A stretch of 10,895 bases of DNA from Actinomycetota bacterium. GTDB lineage: Bacteria; Actinomycetota; CADDZG01; WHSQ01. Made by a program: the position numbers and the translations under genes. The first letter of the stretch is position 1, and each line of letters starts with the position of its first letter. The stretch is from contig JACDBF010000170.1 of NCBI GenBank assembly GCA_013695055.1, forward strand, positions 1 to 10,895. The letters run 5' to 3'. A model generated the notes under the pieces. The model was not told the DNA's origin, made no database searches, and saw nothing but the letters and a program-made list of their open reading frames with translations. Of the stretch, positions 1-6,607 are shown one piece after another.

Positions 1-2
1 AG

Positions 3-1220
3 GGCGCGATCCTCGAAGACGTCGACGGGAACCGTTTCATCGACTTCGCCGGTGGCCTCGGAGTTCTGAACGTCGGGCGAGGCAACCCGCGGGTGCTCGA
101 GGCCGTAAAGCAGCAGGTGGACAAGACTCTTCACGAATGTTTCCACGTCTCCATGTATTCGGGTTACGTCGAGCTTGCGGAGAGGCTGAACGCCATCGCT
201 CCCGGCGACCACGCGAAGAAGACGATGCTGGCCAACTCGGGGGCCGAGGCCGTGGAGAACGCAGTCAAGATCGCTCGCCATGCCACCGGTCGCGATGCCG
301 TCGTCGGCTTTACGAACGCGTTCCACGGCCGCACCCTCATGGGTATGACCCTCACCGCCAAGGAGAGTCCTTACAAGAAGGGCTTTGGGCCCTTCGCGCC
401 AGAGGTCTATCGAGTCCCCTTCGCCTACTGCTATCGCTGCCCGATCAATCTCACCTACCCAGAGTGCGGGGTGGCGTGCGCCGACTACGCGGCCGACATC
501 ATCGACTCTCAGATTGGGGCCGACAGCATCGCGGCCGTGGTGGTCGAACCCGTTCAGGGAGAGGGCGGCTTCGTGGTCGCTCCCGAGGAATGGCTGCCGG
601 CCGTCAAAGCGATTGCCTCGGACCGAGGGATCCTCTTCGTCGATGACGAGGTCCAGGCGGGCCTGGGGCGCACCGGCAAGATGCTGGCCGTAGAGCACTA
701 CGACGTGGTGCCCGACATCATCACCACGGCTAAGTCGCTAGGGGCGGGGCTGCCGATTTCGGGCGTAACCGGCCGGGCCGACGTGATGGAGCATCCCCAT
801 GTCGGGGGCCTGGGCGGCACTTACGGAGGCAACCCGGTCGCGTGCGCGGCCGCCCTCGCGGTCATAGCGGAGCTCACCGAGACCGACCTGCTCGAGCGCT
901 CTCGGCGCCAGGGAGAGTTGATCCGCAATCGCCTGGACCCCCTTTACGACGAGCTGAGGATCATCGGGGAAGTGCGCGGGATCGGTCCGATGGTGGGCCT
1001 CGAGCTCGTCAACGACAGGGGGACCAAAGAGCCCGCGAAAACTGAGGCTGCGGCTATAGTCAGGCGCTGTTACTCCAATGGGGTGCTGGTGTTGAAAGCG
1101 GGCACCTACGACAACGTCGTCAGGCTGCTGGCGCCGCTCGTCATCTCTGAAGAAGACTTGCACGAAGGTCTCGACGTTTTTGTCGATGCGCTGCGCTGGG
1201 CTGATGGAGGCATGACCTAA
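3..1220 (+). CDS. gabT: Class III PLP aminotransferase, GabT-like (5' end missing)
   Basis: Probable 4-aminobutyrate aminotransferase: it would transfer the amino group of GABA (or a similar omega-amino acid) to 2-oxoglutarate, giving succinate semialdehyde, in the cytosol. The frame is open from base 3, and the first visible residues (AILEDVDGNRFIDFAGG) are normal family sequence, so the start lies left of the window; the GTG at 93 is internal. Visible motifs are NSGAEAVENAVKIAR (cofactor phosphate region), FHGRT, EPVQGEGGF, DDEVQAG, and the Schiff-base lysine in TTAKSLGAG (codon 732-734), then GGLGGTYGGNP. These match E. coli GabT block by block from memory. Oddities are DEVQAG where QTG or QSG is usual, and four cysteines (codons 429-479) where E. 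coli GabT has a short variable loop. The stop abuts the next gene's GTG, so it is probably cotranscribed with the importer. Putrescine or another omega-amine aminotransferase is the main alternative; class III assignment is very secure. Confidence 0.85.
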   Translation, partial: GAILEDVDGNRFIDFAGGLGVLNVGRGNPRVLEAVKQQVDKTLHECFHVSMYSGYVELAERLNAIAPGDHAKKTMLANSGAEAVENAVKIARHATGRDAVVGFTNAFHGRTLMGMTLTAKESPYKKGFGPFAPEVYRVPFAYCYRCPINLTYPECGVACADYAADIIDSQIGADSIAAVVVEPVQGEGGFVVAPEEWLPAVKAIASDRGILFVDDEVQAGLGRTGKMLAVEHYDVVPDIITTAKSLGAGLPISGVTGRADVMEHPHVGGLGGTYGGNPVACAAALAVIAELTETDLLERSRRQGELIRNRLDPLYDELRIIGEVRGIGPMVGLELVNDRGTKEPAKTEAAAIVRRCYSNGVLVLKAGTYDNVVRLLAPLVISEEDLHEGLDVFVDALRWADGGMT

Positions 1221-2363
1221 GTGAAGACGGGGGCCAGGGTTAGTGGGGTCGGCGCCGCGCGTGACGATTCCGAGACCCGACCAACTGTCACCGTCGCAGA
1301 CGTGGGCCTCGAGTCCGTGCGCAAGAACTTCGGAGATTTCACCGCAGTCGATGGCGTCGATCTCGAAGTCGGGAAAGGCGAGTTCTTCTCGCTTCTGGGC
1401 CCGTCCGGATCGGGCAAGACAACGTGTCTGCGAATGATCGCCGGGTTCGAGGAGCCGACCTCGGGCCGGATCCTGCTCCAAGGAAGGGACGTGTCCAAGC
1501 TCGCCCCTTACGACCGCGACGTAAACACCGTCTTCCAGGACTACGCCCTTTTCCCTCACATGACCGTGCGCAAGAACGTCGAATATGGCCTCAAGGTAAA
1601 ACGAGTACCGGCCGACGACCGGACAGGGCGGGCGACCGAGGCTCTGCGCATGGTCCGACTCACGGATTTCGACGACCGGCGTCCCGCCGAGCTTTCGGGT
1701 GGGCAAAGGCAAAGGGTGGCCCTAGCGCGCGCTCTCGTGAACGAGCCGCGCGTCTTGCTCCTCGACGAGCCCTTGGGTGCGCTGGACCTCAAGCTTCGTG
1801 AGGAGATGCAGATCGAATTGAAGCAAATCCAGCAAAGGGTCGGTCTTACTTTCATCTACGTAACCCACGACCAAGAAGAAGCCCTCACGATGAGTGATCG
1901 GCTGGCGGTCATGAACAAGGGCAAGATCGAGCAGGTCGGGACGCCCGCCGACGTCTATGAGCGACCCACGTCCAGTTTCGTTGCCGGGTTCGTCGGCGTG
2001 TCCAATGTTCTCTCAGCCGGTGTCGCCCAACGCATCGCGGGGGAAGGTCGTTCGTTCACGGTACGGCCCGAGAAAATCCGCCTGGCCGCGTCCGACGAGC
2101 ATCCGCAGCCGGAAGAATGCTCGGCCCAAGGCCATGTGCAAGAGGTCATCTACGTCGGCGCCCACACTCGCTACGTCGTCGAATTGGAAGGCGGCGGCTC
2201 GCTTGTGGTCTTACGTCAAAACCTCTCTTCATCGTCGATGGAGGCGCTGAAGGTAAAGGGCAAGCAGGTGCAGCTGATCTGGAACCGCAAACACAACACT
2301 TTTGTCGACGACGCCACCTTGGATTTCGATCAAACCGATGGTTCCGGAAAGGAGAAGCGATGA
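1221..2363 (+). CDS. potA: Polyamine ABC importer ATPase, PotA/YdcT family (system 1)
   Basis: ATP-hydrolysing subunit that would drive import through the two permeases encoded downstream; cytosolic face of the membrane. 380 residues. Walker A GPSGSGKT is at 60-67, the Q-loop glutamine at 106, signature LSGGQ at 158-162, Walker B VLLLDEP at 178-184, D-loop GALD, and the switch histidine at 216 (THDQEE). A C-terminal TOBE-type regulatory domain of about 130 residues follows, with the FTVRPEKIRLA element typical of PotA-type importers. The GTG start directly follows the preceding TAA, with GGAGG at 1206-1210 as ribosome binding site. This gives about 28 residues before the conserved core; an internal GTG at 1302 would remove most of them but lacks an obvious binding site. 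The 3' end overlaps the binding-protein gene by four bases (ATGA). The neighbouring YdcS-like protein suggests that YdcT is the closer E. coli counterpart. Confidence 0.92.
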   Translation: MKTGARVSGVGAARDDSETRPTVTVADVGLESVRKNFGDFTAVDGVDLEVGKGEFFSLLGPSGSGKTTCLRMIAGFEEPTSGRILLQGRDVSKLAPYDRDVNTVFQDYALFPHMTVRKNVEYGLKVKRVPADDRTGRATEALRMVRLTDFDDRRPAELSGGQRQRVALARALVNEPRVLLLDEPLGALDLKLREEMQIELKQIQQRVGLTFIYVTHDQEEALTMSDRLAVMNKGKIEQVGTPADVYERPTSSFVAGFVGVSNVLSAGVAQRIAGEGRSFTVRPEKIRLAASDEHPQPEECSAQGHVQEVIYVGAHTRYVVELEGGGSLVVLRQNLSSSSMEALKVKGKQVQLIWNRKHNTFVDDATLDFDQTDGSGKEKR

Positions 2364-3565
2364 GAACTGGCTTGAAGCTGGGGGCATTGCTGCTTGCATT
2401 GTCGATGGGCGCCGCCGCATGCGGGGGCGGGGATGACGATGGTTCGGGCGTTGGAAGCAGCGAGTCGTCGAACCTTCCCACAGAGATCGGCGAGGGCGAG
2501 GGCGAGCTCAACCTCATAGCCTGGTCCGGCTACGTTGAGGATGGCTCCAACGACAAGGCCTTTGACTGGGTCACGCCCTTCGAGGAAAAAACGGGCTGCA
2601 AGGTCAACGTGAAATATGGTGATACGTCCGACGAGATGGTGACTCTGATGCGCCAGGGCGGAGGCGCCGAATACGACGGCGTGTCCGCCTCAGGAGACGC
2701 GAGCAACCGCCTCATCGCCGGAGGCGATGTCGCCGAGGTCAATATCGACCTCATCGAGGGTTACGACGACGTCATGGGCGCTCTGCAGGAACCGGGCCAC
2801 AACACCGTCGACGGAAAACACTACGGCGTGCCCTACCTCTGGGGACCGAACGTCCTCATGTACAACACCGACGTCGTCAAGGAGACCCCTTCGAGCTGGG
2901 ACGTGACCTTTGAAGAGGATTCTCCTTACGCCGGACAGGTGACCGCTTACGACAGCCCCATCTACATCGCCGATGCGGCCGTGTACCTGATGACCCACAA
3001 CCCGGATCTCGGCATCACGGATCCCTATGAGCTCACTGAGGAGCAGCTCGATGCCGCCATCGATCTGCTCACCGAGCAGTCGGCGATCATCGGCAAGTAT
3101 TGGGCCGCTTACTCGGACGAGATCGACGGATTCGCGAGCGGCGACCTCGCCATCGGCACCGCGTGGCCGTACCAGGTAAACGTGCTTCAGTCCGACGACG
3201 AGCCCGTCGAGGCCGTGGTGCCCGAAGAAGGAGTCACGGGCTGGGCCGACACATGGATGATCTCGTCCAACGCAGAGCACCCGAACTGCATGTACGAATG
3301 GATGAGCTGGACGATGCGCCCCGAGGTTCAGGCCCAAGCGGCGACATGGTTCGGCGGCACACCGTCGCTCACGACCGCCTGCGAGCCTTTGACCAAGGCG
3401 ATAGGAAAGTCGGCCGATACCGTCTACCACTGCGGCGACGAGACCTTCCTCGAAGACATCTTTCTATGGAAGACGCCGCTGCCCGACTGCGGTGACGACC
3501 GCGGGCAGGTTTGCACGGACTACTCAGAGTGGACGACCCGCTGGCAAGAGGTTCGGGGCGGTTGA
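2360..3565 (+). CDS. ydcS: Polyamine-type ABC substrate-binding lipoprotein, YdcS-like (system 1)
   Basis: Extracytoplasmic lipoprotein of 401 residues that would capture the substrate for system 1. The start is the ATG overlapping the potA stop, with AAAGGAG at 2348-2354. The N-terminus is a Sec-type lipoprotein signal (MRTGLKLGALLLALSMGAAA, then Cys21), followed by an acidic Gly/Asp/Ser linker. From about residue 49 the chain follows E. coli YdcS as I remember it: IAWSGYVEDG, DWVTPFEEKTGC, TSDEMV, ASGDASNRLI, YGVPYLWGPN, LMYNT, SPIYIADAA, TAWPYQ and GVTGWADT. By eye, W55, Y58, W269, W295 and D297 line up with amine-binding aromatic and acidic residues of PotD. Besides the lipid Cys there are six more (80, 310, 341, 358, 377, 385). 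YdcS belongs to the PotD superfamily and sits beside putrescine catabolism genes in E. coli; the actual substrate here is inferred. Confidence 0.9.
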   Translation: MRTGLKLGALLLALSMGAAACGGGDDDGSGVGSSESSNLPTEIGEGEGELNLIAWSGYVEDGSNDKAFDWVTPFEEKTGCKVNVKYGDTSDEMVTLMRQGGGAEYDGVSASGDASNRLIAGGDVAEVNIDLIEGYDDVMGALQEPGHNTVDGKHYGVPYLWGPNVLMYNTDVVKETPSSWDVTFEEDSPYAGQVTAYDSPIYIADAAVYLMTHNPDLGITDPYELTEEQLDAAIDLLTEQSAIIGKYWAAYSDEIDGFASGDLAIGTAWPYQVNVLQSDDEPVEAVVPEEGVTGWADTWMISSNAEHPNCMYEWMSWTMRPEVQAQAATWFGGTPSLTTACEPLTKAIGKSADTVYHCGDETFLEDIFLWKTPLPDCGDDRGQVCTDYSEWTTRWQEVRGG

Positions 3566-3583
3566 TCAACTTGCAGGGGGCCG

Positions 3584-4489
3584 ATGACTGAGATGGCTAC
3601 CGCAACGGCGACGCAACCCAAAGCGCTGCATCGGGCATCGGCCTGGCTTCATCGCCGGCCCAAGCTGAGACTAGGCATGCTGCTCGGTCCCCCGATGGCC
3701 TGGATGCTTGTCGTCTACCTTGGTGCGTTGACGCTGCTGTTTCTCACCGGCTTTTGGAGCCAGAACGTGCTCACGGCCGAGGTTCAGCGGACCTGGGGCC
3801 TGGAGAACTATCAGGAGATCCTCTCGAGCGCCGCGTATCGCACGATCGCCTTGCGCACGCTGGGCATCGCGTTCGCGGTCATGACCACCGACATCATCCT
3901 GGCTCTTCCCGTCGCCTATTTCGCAGCGCGGGTCGCCCGCCCGACTACGCGCGTCTTATTGTTGCTGTCGATCACATTGCCGCTGTGGTCAAGCTATCTC
4001 GTTCGTGTCTACGCTTGGAGGGTCATACTCTCGGGGACCGGGCTTCTCAATTGGACCCTCGGCAAGCTCCAACTCGGTGCTCTCGATATCGAGTACTCCA
4101 ACTGGTCGGTATGGATCGTTTTCTCCTACCTCTGGCTTCCTTTCGTCGCGCTTCCCATCTACACGGCGCTGGAGCGGGTGCCCACCTCCTACATTGAAGC
4201 CTCGGCGGACCTCGGAGCCAAGTGGTGGCTCACATTTCGCCGGGTGGTCCTGCCGATCGCGTTCCCGGGGATAGTTGCGGGAGCGATGTTCGCCTTTGCT
4301 CTGACTCTGGGCGATTACATCGTGCCCATCCTTGCCGGCAATACGCTGTTCATCGGCAACGTCATCTACCAGAGTGTCGGCGTCGCCAACAACGTGCCCT
4401 TCGCCGCAGCGTATGCAGTCGTGCCCGCCGTGATCATGGGCGTCTATCTGATTGGGGCCCGCAAGCTCGGGGCCTTCGAGGCCCTGTAA
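3584..4489 (+). CDS. potB: Polyamine ABC importer permease, PotB/YdcU family (system 1)
   Basis: First of two membrane subunits forming the system 1 channel. 301 residues, with a hydrophilic N-terminus of about 30 residues and six likely membrane segments (roughly 33-57, 88-115, 122-141, 172-196, 226-250, 274-292). The cytoplasmic EAA loop, which docks on the ATPase, reads EASADLGAKWWLTFRRVVLP from residue 205 and keeps the conserved Gly and the closing LP. LRVYAWR-like and GDYIVP segments are also typical of this permease group. The ATG lies 18 bases after the binding-protein stop. AGGGGG at 3575-3580 is only three bases from that ATG, so the in-frame ATG at 3593 (twelve bases away) is also possible. 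Its stop TAA abuts the next ATG. Known family; assignment to the YdcU branch follows from its neighbours. Confidence 0.9.
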   Translation: MTEMATATATQPKALHRASAWLHRRPKLRLGMLLGPPMAWMLVVYLGALTLLFLTGFWSQNVLTAEVQRTWGLENYQEILSSAAYRTIALRTLGIAFAVMTTDIILALPVAYFAARVARPTTRVLLLLSITLPLWSSYLVRVYAWRVILSGTGLLNWTLGKLQLGALDIEYSNWSVWIVFSYLWLPFVALPIYTALERVPTSYIEASADLGAKWWLTFRRVVLPIAFPGIVAGAMFAFALTLGDYIVPILAGNTLFIGNVIYQSVGVANNVPFAAAYAVVPAVIMGVYLIGARKLGAFEAL

Positions 4490-5317
4490 ATGGTCGCCGG
4501 GGGAATGGAGCCGGCCGCGGTGCGCATCGGCGTAAGGGCGGCAACCGCGGCAGTGCTCGCCTTTCTATACATACCCATAGGCGTCATAGTCCTCTACGCG
4601 TTCAATACGGCTCGATCGCAGTCGTGGCCCATCGCGGGCCTGACGACCAAGTGGTTCGGAGTCGCATGGAACAACCCCGATGTTAGAGCGGCGCTGGCCA
4701 ACTCGATCAAGGCCGCCCTCGGAGCCACCGCGGTCGCCCTGCTGCTGGGGAGCTTGGCTGCCTTCGCAGTGCACCGTCACCGCTTCTTCGGTCGCAGCAC
4801 CGTGTCGTTTCTCTTGATATTGCCCTTGGCTCTTCCCGGCATCGTCACGGGAATGGCGTTAAACTCGGCTATCAACTTCGGAGGGGACATCTTCGGCCTC
4901 TCGTTTAGTCTCTTCACGATCATTCTGGGACACGCAACCTTCTGCATCGTCGTCGTCTTCAACAACGTGGTCGCCCGCTTGCGCCGGACTTCCCGATCGC
5001 TCGTTGAGGCGTCGATGGACCTCGGAGCGGACGGCTGGCAAACATTTCGGTACGTCACTCTTCCGAGCTTGCTGACGGCCCTCGTCGCCGGAGGCCTTCT
5101 TGCCTTCGCGCTCTCCTTCGATGAGATCATCGTGACCACCTTCACGTCCGGCAGTGAGATGACCTTGCCCAAGTGGATCTTCAACAACCTCAGAATTCCG
5201 AACCAGCGGCCCCAGGTGAACGTCGTCGCCTTCGCCGTAGTGGTCGCGAGCTTCATACCCGTCTACGTGGCCCAGCGCCTGACTCAGGACCGCCCCCACA
5301 ACCCGAGGGCGGTGTAG
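4490..5317 (+). CDS. potC: Polyamine ABC importer permease, PotC/YdcV family (system 1)
   Basis: Second membrane subunit of system 1. 275 residues, with six likely membrane segments (about 19-38, 70-95, 105-125, 137-160, 193-215, 244-262). The EAA loop EASMDLGADGWQTFRYVTLP begins at 173. The stretch SFDEIIVTTFTSG followed by TLPKWIFNNL recalls E. coli YdcV (FDEIIVTTFTAG...TLPLWL) more than PotC (MDDVVVSSF), which supports a YdcSTUV-like identity for system 1. The start used is the ATG immediately after the preceding TAA, with weak GAGG at 4478-4481; an in-frame ATG at 4505 would shorten the protein by five residues. Last gene of the tightly packed first block; 141 bases separate it from the next ATPase gene. 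Confidence 0.9.
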   Translation: MVAGGMEPAAVRIGVRAATAAVLAFLYIPIGVIVLYAFNTARSQSWPIAGLTTKWFGVAWNNPDVRAALANSIKAALGATAVALLLGSLAAFAVHRHRFFGRSTVSFLLILPLALPGIVTGMALNSAINFGGDIFGLSFSLFTIILGHATFCIVVVFNNVVARLRRTSRSLVEASMDLGADGWQTFRYVTLPSLLTALVAGGLLAFALSFDEIIVTTFTSGSEMTLPKWIFNNLRIPNQRPQVNVVAFAVVVASFIPVYVAQRLTQDRPHNPRAV

Positions 5318-5458
5318 AAGTGATGCTGGCGGCCGCTGCTCGTTTCCGGAACATGCACATCCGTACCAAGTTGAACCCATTAGCGCCCCAGTACCCGTAC
5401 GCTTGCCGTGTCGCTTACAAGCCGAGCTCTCGATCGATCCCAGATAGGTTGGTCAAAC
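5318..5458. other. Intergenic spacer between the two importer gene sets
   Basis: The only gap over 40 bases between genes here. I see no hairpin followed by a T-run, hence no clear intrinsic terminator for system 1. I see no well-spaced -35/-10 pair: TTGAAC at 5371-5376 resembles a -35, but the nearest TAnnnT (TACGCT, 5398-5403) is 21 bases away. A short inverted repeat, GCTTG at 5401-5405 with CAAGC at 5418-5422, could form a weak five-pair stem. The frame of the downstream ATPase stays open back to a GTG at 5408, but those residues show no family similarity. A promoter or operator for the second gene set could be here, but the sequence does not prove it. Confidence 0.4.
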
Positions 5459-6607
5459 ATGCCTGATATCCGCTTGGAAGGACTCACGAAGGAATTCAAA
5501 GAGATGGTAGCGGTCGACCACATCGACCTCACCATAGAAGAAGGCGAATTCTTCTCGCTGCTCGGCCCCTCGGGCTGCGGCAAGACCACTACCTTGCGCA
5601 TGATCGGAGGGTTCGAGGATCCAACGGAGGGCCACATCTATCTGGGAGGCAGCGAGGTCACCGGGCTTCCTCCCTACAAACGCAATGTCAACACCGTCTT
5701 TCAGTCCTATGCCCTCTTCCCCCACTTGAACGTTCACGACAACGTCGCCTACGGACTCAAGCGAAAGAAGGTGGCGGGAGACGAGATCAAGTCACGAGTA
5801 CACGAGATGCTCGATATCGTCGACCTTCCCGGTTACGAGCAGCGGCGCATCAATCAGCTCTCGGGGGGCCAGCAGCAGCGCGTGGCTCTGGCCCGGGCGC
5901 TCGTCAACCGCCCCGCGCTCTTGCTGCTCGACGAGCCGCTAGGAGCGCTCGATCTCAAGCTTCGCAAGACAATGCAATTGGAGCTGAAACGCATCCAGGG
6001 CGACGTCGGCATCACTTTTGTCTACGTCACGCACGATCAGGAAGAAGCAATGACGATGTCCAATCGCATAGCCGTCATGAACGCCGGGCACTTCGAGCAG
6101 GTTGGCGCACCTCAGGACGTCTATGAGCTTCCCGCCACCGAGTTCGTATCCGGGTTCCTCGGAGCTTCGAACCTCCTCGAGGGCGAGATCGAGAGCGTCA
6201 ATGGGCCCACGGCCAAGGTGGCGCTCGAGCTGGGCGCAACGGTGGCGCTGCCCGCCGATCGTTTGCCGACCCGGCAAGGACGAATCGGCATCGGCGTCCG
6301 GCCGGAGAAGATCCACATTCAGGACGCGAGTGCGGCCGACGCGAGCAGCCGGGCAAACGCGATCGAGGCCATGGTGAGGATGTCGACCTACACGGGAGTC
6401 AGCACGTCCTACGAATGCAGGACATCCGACGGTTCTCCCGTCGTGGTCTACGTGCAGAACCTCGGCTCCTCGTCCGTCTCCATCGGTGCCGGGACGCGCG
6501 TCCGATTGTCGTGGGATCCGGAACACACCTTTGCGGTGAAACGCGTTGCAAAAGCGGAAGACGATGGGGACAAGACTGCAACAGCTATGGAAGGAGCGAG
6601 GACGTGA
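5459..6607 (+). CDS. potA: Polyamine ABC importer ATPase, PotA family (system 2)
   Basis: ATP-hydrolysing subunit of the second importer, 382 residues. Walker A GPSGCGKT is at 36-43, Q-loop Gln at 82, signature LSGGQ at 134-138, Walker B LLLLDEP at 154-160, and the switch His at 192 (THDQEE). A TOBE-type C-terminal domain with GIGVRPEKIHI follows. The ATG at 5459 gives MPDIRLEGLTKEF, the usual beginning of PotA proteins, so I prefer it to the GTG at 5408, which would add 17 residues without family resemblance. The ribosome binding site is weak (AGG at 5446-5448). The protein resembles the system 1 ATPase throughout, but the two DNA copies differ at many silent positions and show no long identical tract, so this is an old paralogue. 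The stop overlaps the next gene's GTG by four bases (GTGA). Confidence 0.93.
   Translation: MPDIRLEGLTKEFKEMVAVDHIDLTIEEGEFFSLLGPSGCGKTTTLRMIGGFEDPTEGHIYLGGSEVTGLPPYKRNVNTVFQSYALFPHLNVHDNVAYGLKRKKVAGDEIKSRVHEMLDIVDLPGYEQRRINQLSGGQQQRVALARALVNRPALLLLDEPLGALDLKLRKTMQLELKRIQGDVGITFVYVTHDQEEAMTMSNRIAVMNAGHFEQVGAPQDVYELPATEFVSGFLGASNLLEGEIESVNGPTAKVALELGATVALPADRLPTRQGRIGIGVRPEKIHIQDASAADASSRANAIEAMVRMSTYTGVSTSYECRTSDGSPVVVYVQNLGSSSVSIGAGTRVRLSWDPEHTFAVKRVAKAEDDGDKTATAMEGART

Noticed and set aside
738..1712. Long minus-strand open frame of 324 codons opposite the gabT-like gene and the first ATPase gene
   Set aside because: It spans the junction of two well-supported plus-strand genes, shows no recognisable motif or hydrophobic pattern, and long antisense frames are expected at this GC content.
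2690..3430. Minus-strand open frame of 246 codons opposite the YdcS-like gene
   Set aside because: Composition is that of a GC-rich antisense frame (rich in Val, Arg, Gly, Asp, His); no motif, and the plus strand is a clear family member.
5371..5403. Possible promoter: TTGAAC with TACGCT
   Set aside because: The 21-base spacing is too long for a standard housekeeping sigma factor and no other support is present.
5401..5422. Short inverted repeat GCTTG / CAAGC in the spacer
   Set aside because: Only five pairs with a twelve-base loop and no T-run; not a credible terminator or riboswitch.
5173..5466. Plus-strand open frame of 97 codons covering the spacer after the first importer
   Set aside because: It starts inside the YdcV-like gene in another frame, has no family resemblance and no good ribosome binding site.
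1390..5960. Possible recent gene conversion between the two ATPase genes
   Set aside because: Equivalent conserved segments (Walker A, Walker B) differ at many silent positions and I saw no long identical tract.
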